Source of the DNA: Asterias amurensis
Taxonomy: Eukaryota > Echinodermata > Asteroidea > Forcipulatida > Asteriidae
Length of the DNA: 64,000 nucleotides
Assembly (NCBI RefSeq): GCF_032118995.1
Contig: NC_092662.1
Coordinates: 4,278,001-4,342,000, forward strand
Reading direction: 5' to 3'
Part shown: one piece after another, positions 22,036-32,823 of the stretch
Layout of the letters: each line of letters starts with the position of its first letter
Position numbering within the stretch: position 1 is the first letter of the stretch
Notes under the pieces: model-generated
Told to the model about the DNA's origin: nothing
The model's database searches: none
Seen by the model: the letters and a program-made list of their open reading frames with translations, nothing else
Program-made: the position numbers and the translations under genes

Positions 22036-25000
22036 ATGTTATTTAAGGGGGCAACCTGGACGCTTTTGAGTCTTGGAGTATTTGCCGTGATCTCCAAGGC
22101 CGGCGGCGTCTCACCATGGAACGAAGAGCAGCGATGGGTCTCGGAGAAGCTCGACCCCGCCCGGTACGATGTGGCAACGCGCCCGGTCAAGAATATCACA
22201 GATGTCGTCAACGTGACAGTGGAAATGACCGTGTTTGGCATCAGTCTGGTAAGTTTCTTCGGGAAGTCTTTCAAAAGACTTATTTTAAAGGCATTGTGCA
22301 CTATTGGTAAAATGCACAAAGCAATGGACCGTTCCGGCTTTCCACTAAGCTCCGCCCACAGCGCATGTGAGCAAGACACGTGTACGAACACTCCCAATGA
22401 CATTCTGCACGATTCTGCCGCGCGTGCCAAATATACACGCACGCATGACCGAGTTTGTCCTCCGACCACAATCATTGCTGTGATTGGTCAAATGGGTGAA
22501 CGCGCACAGTTTGATTGACAGGCCGGATCGGTCCATTGTTAGCATTAATGACTTTTTATAGAGAGCTGTTGAAAGTGTGTGAGCGACGGCTCCCTCTGAA
22601 GTAACGTAGTTTTTGAGAAAGGGGTAGTTTCTCACTCAACAAAATAAGAAAAGACTTTAAGCCTTTTATTGTGCATATAATCTGGGGTAGATAAAGACTG
22701 CGCTCATCTCGAGACAGGACGAGTTACTCGTCCAAAACTTAGGACTAGCCTTTATGTTTTTTTATGACTAGTCCTAAGTTTAGGATCATCTTTCTGATAT
22801 AGACCACAGCTTTAAAAGGCAACTTTATGAATCGGTCACAGAGTGCGATCTATCCCTGCCCATGTGATTGTATATAATTGTATGTGTCTCTTCATTTGTT
22901 GCAGGATTCGAGGAATCAAGAATTAAGTGCAAAGTCGGTGTCTAACATGGTAAGCCTCATTATACATAAACAATCATCCTCTTAAAGACACTGGACACGT
23001 TTGGTAATTTTCAAAGACCACTTTTCTCACTTGGTGTATCCCCAAAACAGCAAATCTGTGAAAGTTTTGACTCATTTGGTCATCGAAGCTGCAAGAGAAT
23101 AATAGCAGAAAAAAACTCCCATGTTCAGATGCCTAATATAAAGGGCTTCCGGCCAAGTGTTTTAATAAATGAGTGAGATAGCACCACTTTCTAAAAAAAA
23201 AAAAAAAAAAAAAAACTACAGAAGGGAGCCGTATCTCTCTGTACAAAACAAACAGCTCTCTATTACTCGTTACCAGGTAAGTTTTATGCTAATAATTATT
23301 GCTTTTAGTAATTACCAATAGTATACATTGCTTAGCCTTTGCAGGCCAATTTGTCACTATGACTACAAAGAAGGCTTCGTGTCTCAAGTTGTGTACGTAG
23401 TGCATTAAATTCAGTGGCGTAAATAAATATTGAAAAGTAGGGGACATTTCCTGTGTGCCGTTAAAAGCACTGGACACTATTTGTACTTCATCAAAATAAT
23501 TGTTAGCATAAAAGCTTACTTGGTTACGAGTAATGGAGCTGTTGAAAACACTGTAAGAAACGGTTTCCTCTGAAGTAACAGGGTTTTTGGAGAAAGAAGT
23601 AATTTCTCACTAAAATGTTTGAATTGGAATTCAAGGCATTTGGAAGCACACGATTTGTGCGACAAGGGTGTTCGTTCTTCCATTATTCTCTCACAACTTC
23701 GATGACCATTTGAGTCCAAATTTTCATGATAAAAATGTTGAGATAGACCAAGTGTGAACACTGGGCTTTGACAATTACAAAAGGTGTCGAGTGCCTTTAA
23801 TGTTTAACTTCATAACAGCACGCAGCGTGATGCTTCTTTCCTCCTTCAGATCGGAAATGACCGGTGTAAAGTGTGGGAACGCTCGCCGAATACTCCTAGC
23901 TCAATAGTCTCCCCAACGGGAGTTTTGTACGCAGAGAGCTGTCAAAGAAACAAACACAAAGTAAAAAGGCAAGGTGTCCAGCGCCTTTAAAGGATTTGGG
24001 TACTTTTTTCAAAATGTCCATAGATTTACATTAAACTTACAGGGTTTGAAGATAATGATAGTGGAAAGCTTCCCTTCAAATACTACTTACTGAGGTGCTA
24101 AAGATTAAAGAAAATCATTTTCATGACATTGTTTTACTCATGTCCCAAAAACTACAGCACCTCAGCACGTAATATTTTATGGGAGGCTTTCTACTATCAT
24201 TATCTTCAAACTGTGTAAGTGTAGTGTAAATCTGTGGACATTGTGTTTTCTGTCCTACAAAAATTACATAGACCTTTTAAAGCCATTGGGCACTTTCGGT
24301 AAACAGCTTTGTTCAAAGGCCCACACTTCGTGTATTACAACTTATATATTTTAATAACAAACCTGTAAAAATTTAGGCTCAATCGGCCATCAGAGTCGGG
24401 AGAAAATAACGGGAAAACCCACCCTTGTATCCGCACGTTTCGCCGTGTCATGACATGTGTTTAAAATAAATCCGTATCGAGAATTGATATTGTTTTACTG
24501 TTTTCTCAAAAAGTAAAGCATTTCATGGAATAATATTTCAAGAGAAGTCTTTCACCACTACCTTCTGTAAACCCTGTAAGTTATTTGTAAATCTGTGATT
24601 TTTTTTTTCTGTACCGAAAGGGTCCAATGGCTTTAAGTATCTTTCTCAACAATTTACATGTTTCCTCGAGGTTCGTTAAAATTGTTTTCAAGTTCTATAT
24701 ATTTTTTGTTTAGGGTTGGGAAGATAAACGTCTTAGCTGGAACACAAGCGAGTACAGTGGGATGGAGTCCATTGTCGTAAAAGCCAATAGGGTGTGGTAT
24801 CCAAACATCTTAATCCTGAACGCGTAAGTTTGGTTTTCTTTTAAATTATTTGGGACTTTTTTGATGAAGATGAGACTAACACCTTTTCAACAACAAAACT
24901 ACTTTCTTAAGTGGGACAACAACTTGCTAGCAATACTGCTACAATATATTGCCCACAAATGCCCACGGCTGTTCTCCTCGATTGTTTTGCTTAGCAGTTA

Positions 25001-26411
25001 CATTTTTCTGCTAAATACTGTTATGAAATTGGGCTGATGATGTGCCAAACGCGAAATTAGTTTTATTTATTTCTCATCAAATATGACATTTCAGACAGAA
25101 ATATTTCGAGGGGATTATTGTTTGTGCTCATCATTAGACCGTGTAAGTTTTAACGTAAATCTGTTTCCAAAGATGAGTTTTTTCTAAATTTTATTACCAA
25201 TCATTCTGTAATGTTACTTTAGTATCAGCAGACTAAATTGTGTGTAACTTTTTGTTACAGAATTGGTGGTAGCACATTAATCCCAAGTGACACGGAAGTC
25301 CTGGTTACGAATGAAGGTGCAATCTTTGTAAGAGTATCTCGTTACCTCAGCACGACATGCTATCTCAATCAGGAATTATTCCCCTACGATACCCAAGTTT
25401 GTTCGATTTATCTCGGTACAAGAGGCACCCCAAGTGACGTTGTGTCTCTGACTGCATTGCAACACGGTCAGAACGAAGCGTTGATCGCAGAAACAACAAA
25501 TTGGGTGCTAAAGAATGCCTCTCTCGTAGAGACGTTCGCCCCCGCATGTATCGAGCACAGTGCCTCGGTGTCGTGCCGGCATGTCGCGCTGGTATCAACA
25601 TACCTCTGCATTAAGCGCTTGGCGGGGTACTACGTGTACACGGCTGTGATCCCTGTCACTATCCTGACAGTGATGGCTTCGTTTGTCTTCTTGCTGCCCT
25701 CTGGATGTGGAGAGAAGCTCTCCTTCAGCGTCTCGGTCTTCTTTGGATTCGTCATCTTCCAGTTGGTCCTGCTTGATGGTCAGGCAGAGACGGGAGACGG
25801 CAAGCTATCTATTCTGTTACGATACGTCTTGTTTACCTTTGTATTGACTGGTATTGCTGTAATAGAGTCAGCAATCACCCTAATCCTACGTAATCAAAAC
25901 GACAATCCCGAGGCGAGACTTCCAGTCAACAAAGTAGAGCCCTTGAAGAATGACAATGAGCCACAAGATGACAGCGAGGTAACTGTGCACGGGCTTCAAA
26001 TAGCTGTAAGTCATCTTTCCAGCCACGATGGATTGCAATACCCGTCGTTGACCACCATCTTTGATGTAAAACAATGGAAAAGTGCACGAGTGTACACTCT
26101 GCGCACAACTCTCAGCCAGTGATAGCCTCACACGCCTCACACGCCTCACATCAAAGATGGCAGTCAATGACGTCATGTGCAGCTTATAACAGCTGACAAT
26201 CCCCACAACTTATTCTGCAAATTGACTAATATTGTTTTGAAGTTAATATGTTTTGTTGTCTTTACAGAAAAGTGTACCTCGGAATTGGGAGAAGATAGCT
26301 GTTTATGTCGACCGAATCTCATTTGTCCTCTTCTGGATTGTCTACATTACTGTCTTGATCACACTTGTTACTGAGTTACTTGATGATCCTGGGTGTCCCG
26401 AATACTTGTAG
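22036..26411 (+). CDS. Cys-loop (nicotinic-type) receptor subunit, copy 1
   Basis: Exons 22036-22248, 22905-22949, 24714-24823, 25261-26005 and 26268-26411 give 418 residues in frame. The start ATG sits one base after an acceptor AG (22033-22034), so a 5'UTR intron is likely. Order: signal peptide (about 1-23), N-terminal extracellular domain with nicotinic landmarks (RPVKNITD, WEDKRLSWN, VWYPN), canonical Cys-loop C156-x13-C170 with FPYDTQ inside, M1 from about 246 (YYVYTAVIPVTIL), the cation-type GEK motif at 273-275, M2 276-295, M3 around 305-330, a short acidic cytoplasmic loop, and M4 in the last exon. It should form a pentameric ligand-gated channel in the plasma membrane. Odd points: no vicinal cysteines in loop C (single C219, another at 228), no loop-B tryptophan (YLGTRGTPSD follows the Cys-loop), and Phe at M2 9'. 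The ligand is unknown. It is the upstream member of a tandem pair with the gene at 32824. Confidence 0.88.
22285..22660 (-). mobile_element. MITE family A, truncated and interrupted
   Basis: The left end TTAAAGGCATTGTGCACTAT is followed by an inserted element (22322-22538). The family A interior then resumes (GAGAGCTGTTG, GGCTCCCTCTGAAGTAACG). It lies in intron 1 of the first receptor gene. Confidence 0.65.
22322..22538. mobile_element. MITE family C (ATGGACCG ends), nested
   Basis: CAATGGACCGTTCCGG at the left and CCGGATCGGTCCATTG at the right. A close copy at 37377-37589 shares nearly the whole interior. A diverged relative is at 52711-52888. Confidence 0.8.
22982..23338 (+). mobile_element. 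MITE family A, degenerate, in receptor copy 1 intron
   Basis: Starts TTAAAGACACTGGACACGTT. The interior blocks are recognisable, with a long A run at 23197-23214. The right end is decayed (ACCAATAGTATACATTGC). Confidence 0.65.
23461..23800 (-). mobile_element. MITE family A in receptor copy 1 intron
   Basis: TTAAAAGCACTGGACACTAT at the left, GTGTCGAGTGCCTTTAA at the right, with TTAA on both sides. Confidence 0.75.
23985..24280. mobile_element. Long-arm foldback MITE, family D
   Basis: The arms (for example GATTTACATTAAACTTACAG and GATAATGATAGTGGAAAGC at the left) fold onto 24165-24245. TTAA lies at both edges, and the right one is shared with the next MITE, so two TTAA elements lie end to end. 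Confidence 0.7.
24277..24636 (+). mobile_element. TTAA-flanked MITE, family B, in receptor copy 1 intron
   Basis: TTAAAGCCATTGGGCACTTT at the left and GGGTCCAATGGCTTTAA at the right. It lies 80 bases upstream of the third coding exon. Confidence 0.8.
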
Positions 26412-26469
26412 ACGTAACGCCCTTTACAGGCAGGCGCGAATCCACAGTCGCGCCGAACAAAATTCTGAT

Positions 26470-26846
26470 TTAAAGATGCTATGTCAGATTTTTGGCCGAT
26501 TTGACCCAATTATTTTAAATTTAAATTCAATAGGTATTTTGATGAAGGTCGAGAAAGTTACAAGCTTTCATTTGAGCCATTGCTCGAAAAAGTCCGCCAA
26601 TTATTAGTAGCAGTGAAACAAAGTGCCCAAAATTAGTTTTTGTCGGGATCCCGACAATATATCACGTGACCAATTCTTATGTGTTTTATAGTAAACGTTT
26701 TAAATTTTTGTCATGGTTCCTGACCATTAAAAGTAAAAGTTAATTTTGTTTTCCGTTAGAGCGGTTGAATCTCATTGAAATACCATTCACTCAAAAAGAA
26801 TCTATTTTTAATGTTTGGGGCCAAACATCTGACATAGCATCTTTAA
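26470..26846. mobile_element. TTAA-flanked MITE with GATGCTATGTCAGAT ends
   Basis: TTAAAGATGCTATGTCAGAT at the left and ATCTGACATAGCATCTTTAA at the right, a perfect 20-bp inverted repeat including TTAA. It lies 59 bases after the copy 1 receptor stop and may be part of its 3'UTR. Confidence 0.85.
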
Positions 26847-27439
26847 GTACATGAAAAGTTCGACGTCTGAAACAGTTAGGATGATCGACTGTTGCAGTTG
26901 TTCGGAACGACTCTGGGGCACCTTGGTTTCAAACGTTGATCTTGTCATGAGCCGAGCCAATTTAAATGTGATTATAAGTTCACCTGTCTGAAACCAAAAT
27001 TGATAACAGCGCGAGTAAAAGCAGCCAATAAATTTATGTTTCAACATCTATATATACGATACTACTGTAGATGTCTAGTAGTCACAATAAGCTACCGTTG
27101 TTACATATATAGTACACTCTTGTATGCGTAATATATGAATGTTGTATTCTGTAATTGTTTTATTTTGTATCTTGGCTGGGTCTGACACAATCATGATGAC
27201 AGTTTGTTTTTTGTCTTGACCCGTACACCTTTAAATGTAAGAAATCGTGCGTGGTCTCCTCTTCCAGTCGCTTGCGGATTGCGGCTCTCTCCAAGCCTCG
27301 CGGGCCTTGACAAACGACTAGATGCGCCATAGTTCATCACCATCTTCATCATGTCCGAAGATTTATTAAAACAAAATGTTTTTTTAAATTCTTACTGATG
27401 CATTGCGCTTTTGCGTTGCCTATTTAAGCAAAGACATAC

Positions 27440-27581
27440 TGGGTGCGTTCGTTTAGCTTCCCTGGGTCGACCCCGGTGTGTGGCGGTTTTCTTTTTTAGG
27501 ACGAACGTGGGTTATTATCTGCACACGTTCGTCCTGGGGGAAAAAAACGGCACGTCCTGGGAAGCTAAACGAACACACCCA
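27440..27581. mobile_element. Foldback MITE, family E
   Basis: TGGGTGCGTTCGTTTAGCTT at the left and its near-inverse at the right, with an inner CGAACGTG palindrome. Other copies are at 28545-28698, 34064-34320, 37939-38065 and 50265-50545. Confidence 0.8.
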
Positions 27582-28014
27582 TAGTTTAACACTTGACACG
27601 CTCTAAACCAATCACAATGAAGAATCTGAGAGGTACGTAACACCAAAAAGGAAATACAGGGAATTCGGTCCACATGGAATGAAGACCAAGTTGTTGTAGA
27701 CTAAAGTTGGAATGTTTAGTTCTGCTCAGTGGCGTGTAGTAGACTCGATTGAAGAAGTCGGCCATTGAATGGTTTCGAACAAAAGTGAAGTAGAATGCAT
27801 TTTTACTGAATTTGACAAAGGCATATAGTTACACAAATAGGGTTTTCAAGGGGCTTAACCTGGACATTTAAAAAAAAGCGAATACATACTACGCTGTGAC
27901 AACGAGAGACCAGATGTATACCAGGGACTGTGAAGAGTAACAGGGTAGGCTACTGGACCCGTATTTTGTTCAAACTCCTGCAAAAACAGAAGAATCTTCC
28001 ATTTTCCTCTTGCG

Positions 28015-28175
28015 GGGATATGGTGGTCTATACAAGGTTCAGACAAGGCCTAAATATACAGACGGTCGTCGGTGCGAATCCCATCTGAGAAGTAAGTGCC
28101 ATTGGAGTATTTTTCCCCGCAGCACTCGGAAAAACCCTGTGAGTGTATATATATGGAAGGCTAATTTGAATGTTA
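28015..28175 (+). repeat. tRNA-like SINE, family S4
   Basis: GGTGCGAATCCCATCTGAG (B-box), then CAGCACTCGGAAAAACC and a TATA-rich tail. Matches the block order of 20930-21060. Confidence 0.45.
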
Positions 28176-28544
28176 TTGTGATATTATACAGACAATTTGT
28201 TTCAAAAAACATTCAAAGTGATTGTTGTATATAATTTTAAATAGATTGTGAACTGTTTTGCTGTAAAGTGAGGTTTATTTAAATCGTGTTTTTATTAATA
28301 ATTTCACCATCATAGTTAGTTACATCTGGGCCCGATTTCTGACTAAAATCCCCGTTTGCGACCATCGCCGATGGATTCGTAAATCGCAATCACCACTGCT
28401 ACGTCGCCGATTTGCGGTTCCTAAAGTCATCGCAGTTGCGATGTAAACGTTTTGTTCGAGGCTAAAGGGTGTTAAGTGACCTCTGACATATAGCCCACTA
28501 GAAAAGTCATAAGTGCAGTTGTCGCATGGTGAACGTTGTTACAT

Positions 28545-28698
28545 TGGGTGCGTTCGTTTAGCTTCCCTGGGTCGACCCCCGGGTGTGTGGCGTTTTTTTT
28601 CCCCAGAACGACCGAGTACAGATAATTACCAACGTTCGTCCTGGGAAAAAAACGTCACACACCGGGGTCGACCCAGGGAAGCTAAACGAACGCACCCA
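28545..28698. mobile_element. Foldback MITE, family E
   Basis: Nearly perfect arms: TGGGTGCGTTCGTTTAGCTT continuing through CCCTGGGTCGACCCC, inverted at the right end. The best-preserved member in the window. Confidence 0.85.
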
Positions 28699-29984
28699 CA
28701 GTCAAGATTTTGTTTCCACGGTTCGACTATTATACACAATAAATGCATTCATTGCAGTTTTAATGTAAATCGGTGTCATTGTGGTGCCTCCAAAATAAAT
28801 GCACGTACTAATTCATTGCAGTTTAAATGCAGATCGGTTTTCATGCTGGTGCTTAAAAATTATAACGGAATCAAATTCACCCTTTTTTCGTTCAATTTAT
28901 GGTTTTATGAAGTTGTGTACGGTAAAATTTTCGAGATTAATGAACACCTCTATTACATGGTTAATATTTATGCATGAGAATGAGAATTATTGTTCTTTTT
29001 TGGCATCTGTATATGCCCGACATTATTAAAATCACGAATCGCTTGATAATCCCTCCCAAAGGGTTATCATCGTATAAACAAATATATAAAATGATATTCC
29101 CGTTACTTTATTAAGCGTACCAGCACATACACGAGATATCTACGTTTTTATGGCCTGCTGAATGTTCTGATCAAACCTGTTTAGTGGTTGTTTAGTGGCT
29201 CCCGCCCATACTTTTTCATCGACACTACGTGTCGCATGATTGGTTGACAGGTAACATCATGTTCTTCTTATTATCCGATTAGAATGAGAGAACAATATCA
29301 CACATGAAGACTAGTAAACTTTGTTTAAAGGTACATACACGTTTGGTATAGTTGTAGAAGACTTGGTGTATAAGCATCAAATAACAAATCTGTGAAAATT
29401 TCTGCTCAACTGGTCATCGAATTTGCAAGAGAAGAATGCAAGAAAAAAAACCTTGTTGCATTACTTTATGTGCTTTCAGATGCATAATAAAAGGTTAGAA
29501 AAACTTGTGTTTAATTGAGACGAATTAATCTCCTCCAAGCTGGAATAAAAACAAAAATTCAAATCTTCAGGAGACAATTTTCATGGTGAGGTTTTGATCA
29601 CCGAATATCGAACTTTATCTTTTGTTTGTGAATTTTAACAGAGGGCGCACCTTTATGAAAAATAATGCATTTCTACCACGGGCAGTTGGTTTTTTGCGTT
29701 TAATAACAATCCTTGCGAGAGAGTTGCTCAGTGTAAACACCATTAAATTGTTAATGCACGCGCCCCGAGGCAGGTCACCGAGCATGTATTGTGATGCACT
29801 TGATACTTCACCACAGTCGCCAGCAGACCTAATAAAACCTTACCTAACAAAAGCTTCAATACTAATGGTCTTCAGAGTGAGAAGGGGCATTTTAATTCTA
29901 CCTTGATTCGGGCGACATAGAGGAGGCGATCAAAGGATTATAGAGTGAGTGCAAATTCTTGATTTCTCTGTGTAAAATGTGTAA

Positions 29985-30130
29985 TAGATGTTAAACTTGC
30001 ATATAGGGATAACGAATATTAATTTCATTGATGTGTATTCCGTACTTTCCCGAATTCAGTAAAAACAAATCACATGCATTTTATTACTCGGGCGGGATTC
30101 GAACCCACGACCTTTGCAACTCTGTAAGTG
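29985..30130 (-). repeat. tRNA-derived SINE, family S1
   Basis: On the minus strand GGGTTCGAATCCCGCCCGAG (B-box), ACTGAATTCGGGAAAGTACG and a GTTAAACTTGCA end, matching 39086-39240. Confidence 0.6.
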
Positions 30131-30152
30131 TACTTGTCAAAATAAAATTCTT

Positions 30153-30541
30153 TTAAAGAAACTGGACACTTGGTAATTGTCAAAGACCAGTCTTCTCACT
30201 TTGGTGTATCTCATTATAATATGCATAAAATAACAAACCTGTGAAAATTATGAGCTCGATCGTCGGAGTTGCGAGATAACTATGAAAGAAAAAAAGCACC
30301 CTTGTCACACAAAGTTGTGTGTTTTCAGATGCTTGATTTCGAGACCTCAAATTCTAAACTTGAGGTCTCGAAATCAAATTCGTGGAAAATTACTTCTTTC
30401 TCGAAAACTATGTCACTTCAGAGGGAGCCGTTTCTCACATTAATGTTTTATACTATCAACCTCTCCCATTACTCAATACCAAATGAGGTTTGATGCTGAT
30501 AATTATTTTGAGTAATTACCAATATTGTCCACTGCCTTTAA
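30153..30541 (+). mobile_element. TTAA-flanked MITE, family A
   Basis: TTAAAGAAACTGGACACTTG at the left, GTCCACTGCCTTTAA at the right, and the same central GATTTCGAGACCTCA palindrome as 5126-5513. Confidence 0.82.
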
Positions 30542-31475
30542 ACGCTTCACGAACAATAATTGTTTAGACAAAGCTGCAAAATATAAACGTGAATCTGTTG
30601 AGGACTCTTGAAGTTCGACTGACCACCAGCAAAAACAAATACTAATGTTGTACATTATGTATGCATGACTTCACAGGTTTCATTTACACACTGAAGTTTA
30701 TGGGGAGTGATATTATGTCAAAGTAAAACAAACCCCAAAAGGGTCACAGTTTCATACTTGACTGCGTATCCGTACAGCTGGTTATTGCGGTTTTGCTAGC
30801 ACCTTTGGTTAGATTTGAAGTGTAACATAATTAGGCATTCTAATTTGTAATGAAACACCTCTTGCTTGTGTTATATATTTTTGCCTTGATCAAGGCTGTT
30901 GACGTACTGTTCCCAGGCCCGGTTCGCGGCACACGCATGCAGTGCATTTGTACATTACCATACATTGTACAGCGAGAACAGTATAGCGTAGTCGTGAGAA
31001 CGGTCGTGTCTTTGTATTTTCAACCTCATACACGTGGCTGGGAAGTACCCATGTACCGTAAGTGTATACAGATGGTACATGTACATGTACAGTACGTATG
31101 TGTACATACAGTGTACGCTGTACACGTATTATATGCACTATGTTATGTATGGGGGTGCGCTGGCGGAATTCAGTGATGGGGACTGGGATTTTGCAGATCG
31201 CGGCTGGCTGTAGCGCCTTGATCAAGGCTATATATATTCTGGTCTTATTCTGTTGTATAGATCATTATTGGGAAAGAGGTATTTTTTCACAAGACTACTT
31301 GAAAAGGACTGTAAGCCTGAGGCATGTTTCAGGCATCTGAAAGCACTTAAATGTGTAGTGTTTTTGCCGGGTTTTTTTTTTCAGGTTATTGCACAAAATA
31401 ATAACATGTAGCACTTTGGAGACTAACTAGTAATACGTATATATTATATGGATAATAAGTATTTAGATATTATAA

Positions 31476-31614
31476 GTTATCACACAAGCGCGAGTGGAAT
31501 ACGGAAAAATATAGCGCTTCTGCGTCCCATATCCAACGAGGCCGAAGGCCGAGTTGGATATGGGACGCAGACGCGCTATATTTTCCGTATTGCCACGAGC
31601 GCGCGTGTGATAAC
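31476..31614. repeat. Long hairpin (about 65-bp arms)
   Basis: GTTATCACAC at both ends inverted; arms run through GAATACGGAAAA, TATAGCGC and TCTGCGTCCCATATCCAAC to a central GGCCGAAGGCC. Only a few mismatches. Confidence 0.85.
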
Positions 31615-31694
31615 GTATTTATCTTCAAGCAAACTTGGCGCGTGACATAGAACACACAAGACGCATGGTAGTGATATTAGCCGTGCAATATAGG

Positions 31695-31820
31695 TTTTTA
31701 TCACCACTCCATTCTGCCAATCTGATTGGAGGATTAGCGCGTACTTGAAGATAAAGGGTTTTATCACCACTCCATTCTGCCAATCTGATTGGCGGATTAG
31801 CGCGTACTTGAAGATAAAAA
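31695..31820. repeat. 63-bp tandem duplication with hairpin-related ends
   Basis: Two units starting near 31695 and 31758 share TTTTATCACCACTCCATTCT through GTACTTGAAGATAAA. The end GTACTTGAAGATAAA is the loose inverse of GTATTTATCTTCAAGC at 31615, so this looks like the other half of one larger foldback with the hairpin at 31476-31614. Confidence 0.75.
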
Positions 31821-31837
31821 TTTATTATTAGTCAGTC

Positions 31838-32213
31838 ATAAAGCCATTAGTCACTTTCGGTAAACAGTATTGTCCAAGGCCCACACTTCGTGTATCACAA
31901 CTAATATATAAAATAACAAACCTGTGAAAATTTAGACTCAATCGGTCATCGGAGTCGGGAAAAAAATAACGGAATAACCCACCCTTGTTTCTTGCACGTT
32001 TCGCCGTGTCATGACATGTGTTTAAAATATATCCGTAATTATCGATATTGAGAATTGATATTGTTTTAATGTTTTCCCAAAAAGTAAAGCATTTCATGAA
32101 ATAATATTTCAACAGAAGTCTTTCACCATTACCTTCTGTAAACCCTGTAAGTTATTTGTAATTCTGTGAACTTTTAATGTGTTTTCTGTTCCGAAAATGT
32201 CCAATGGCTTTAA
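31838..32213 (+). mobile_element. TTAA-type MITE, family B
   Basis: AAAGCCATTAGTCACTTTCG at the left (TTAA altered to ATAA) and GTCCAATGGCTTTAA at the right. The central palindrome is partly lost. Confidence 0.75.
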
Positions 32214-32823
32214 AGTACTACATTTTATTGTCCTCTTTGCAATCATTCGTATCCACAAGTGTGAACTAGGCTTTAGAGTTCTTAGAATATAAAGAGAGTG
32301 AAACGTTTCGCCCATTAGATTTTGAGAAAGAACAAAAGAAAGCTAGTAAATTATTAATGGAAGCGTGCTGTTTTCGACTCCCGTTTATACAAATGCCTCA
32401 AGATCAGAGTTGACATAGTGCGTGATATATCAATGTACGCGTTTATCAAATTAATTAGTATTATGGAATGTTTACAAGGACGAAGTAACTCCATCCATAA
32501 CTCGTATCCGGGCTGCTTAATGGTCAAGCAGAGAGTTCATGTTAATGTGAATTGATGGGGCCTTTTAGTAGAGCTGCTGCTGTTCGTTCATTGATTGAAA
32601 AGCAAAGGCAGATTAGAGACGCCATTAATAACATAAGTCACATGATGAAAGATCACTCAGCCTTGACAGTGAGAGCAGTGATGAGCCTATTACATGGTGT
32701 TCCGCAAACTCTTCTATAGCCTTGACACAGTGAGAGTAGTGAATAGTATTTAACGAAACAGTTTCAGAACTCTATATTATACTAATTTCAACAGCTAAAA
32801 ATTCACTCTCAAATTGTTTCAGA

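Larger units (their letters stand above)
26412..32822. other. Intergenic between the two receptor genes
   Basis: About 6.4 kb with no recognised gene. It is occupied by a TTAA MITE (26470-26846), two foldbacks with TGGGTGCG ends, SINE fragments, family A and B MITEs and a long hairpin. The frame at 30850-31176 lies in a GTAC-rich simple stretch and has no family features. The 5'UTR exon of the second receptor probably lies near the right end. Confidence 0.5.

Noticed and set aside
28513-28977. 154-residue frame
   Set aside because: It reads through a family E foldback and AT-rich sequence; nothing gene-like.
30850-31225. Long frames on both strands around a GTAC-rich stretch
   Set aside because: Simple-sequence composition, no splice context, no domain; both strands open.
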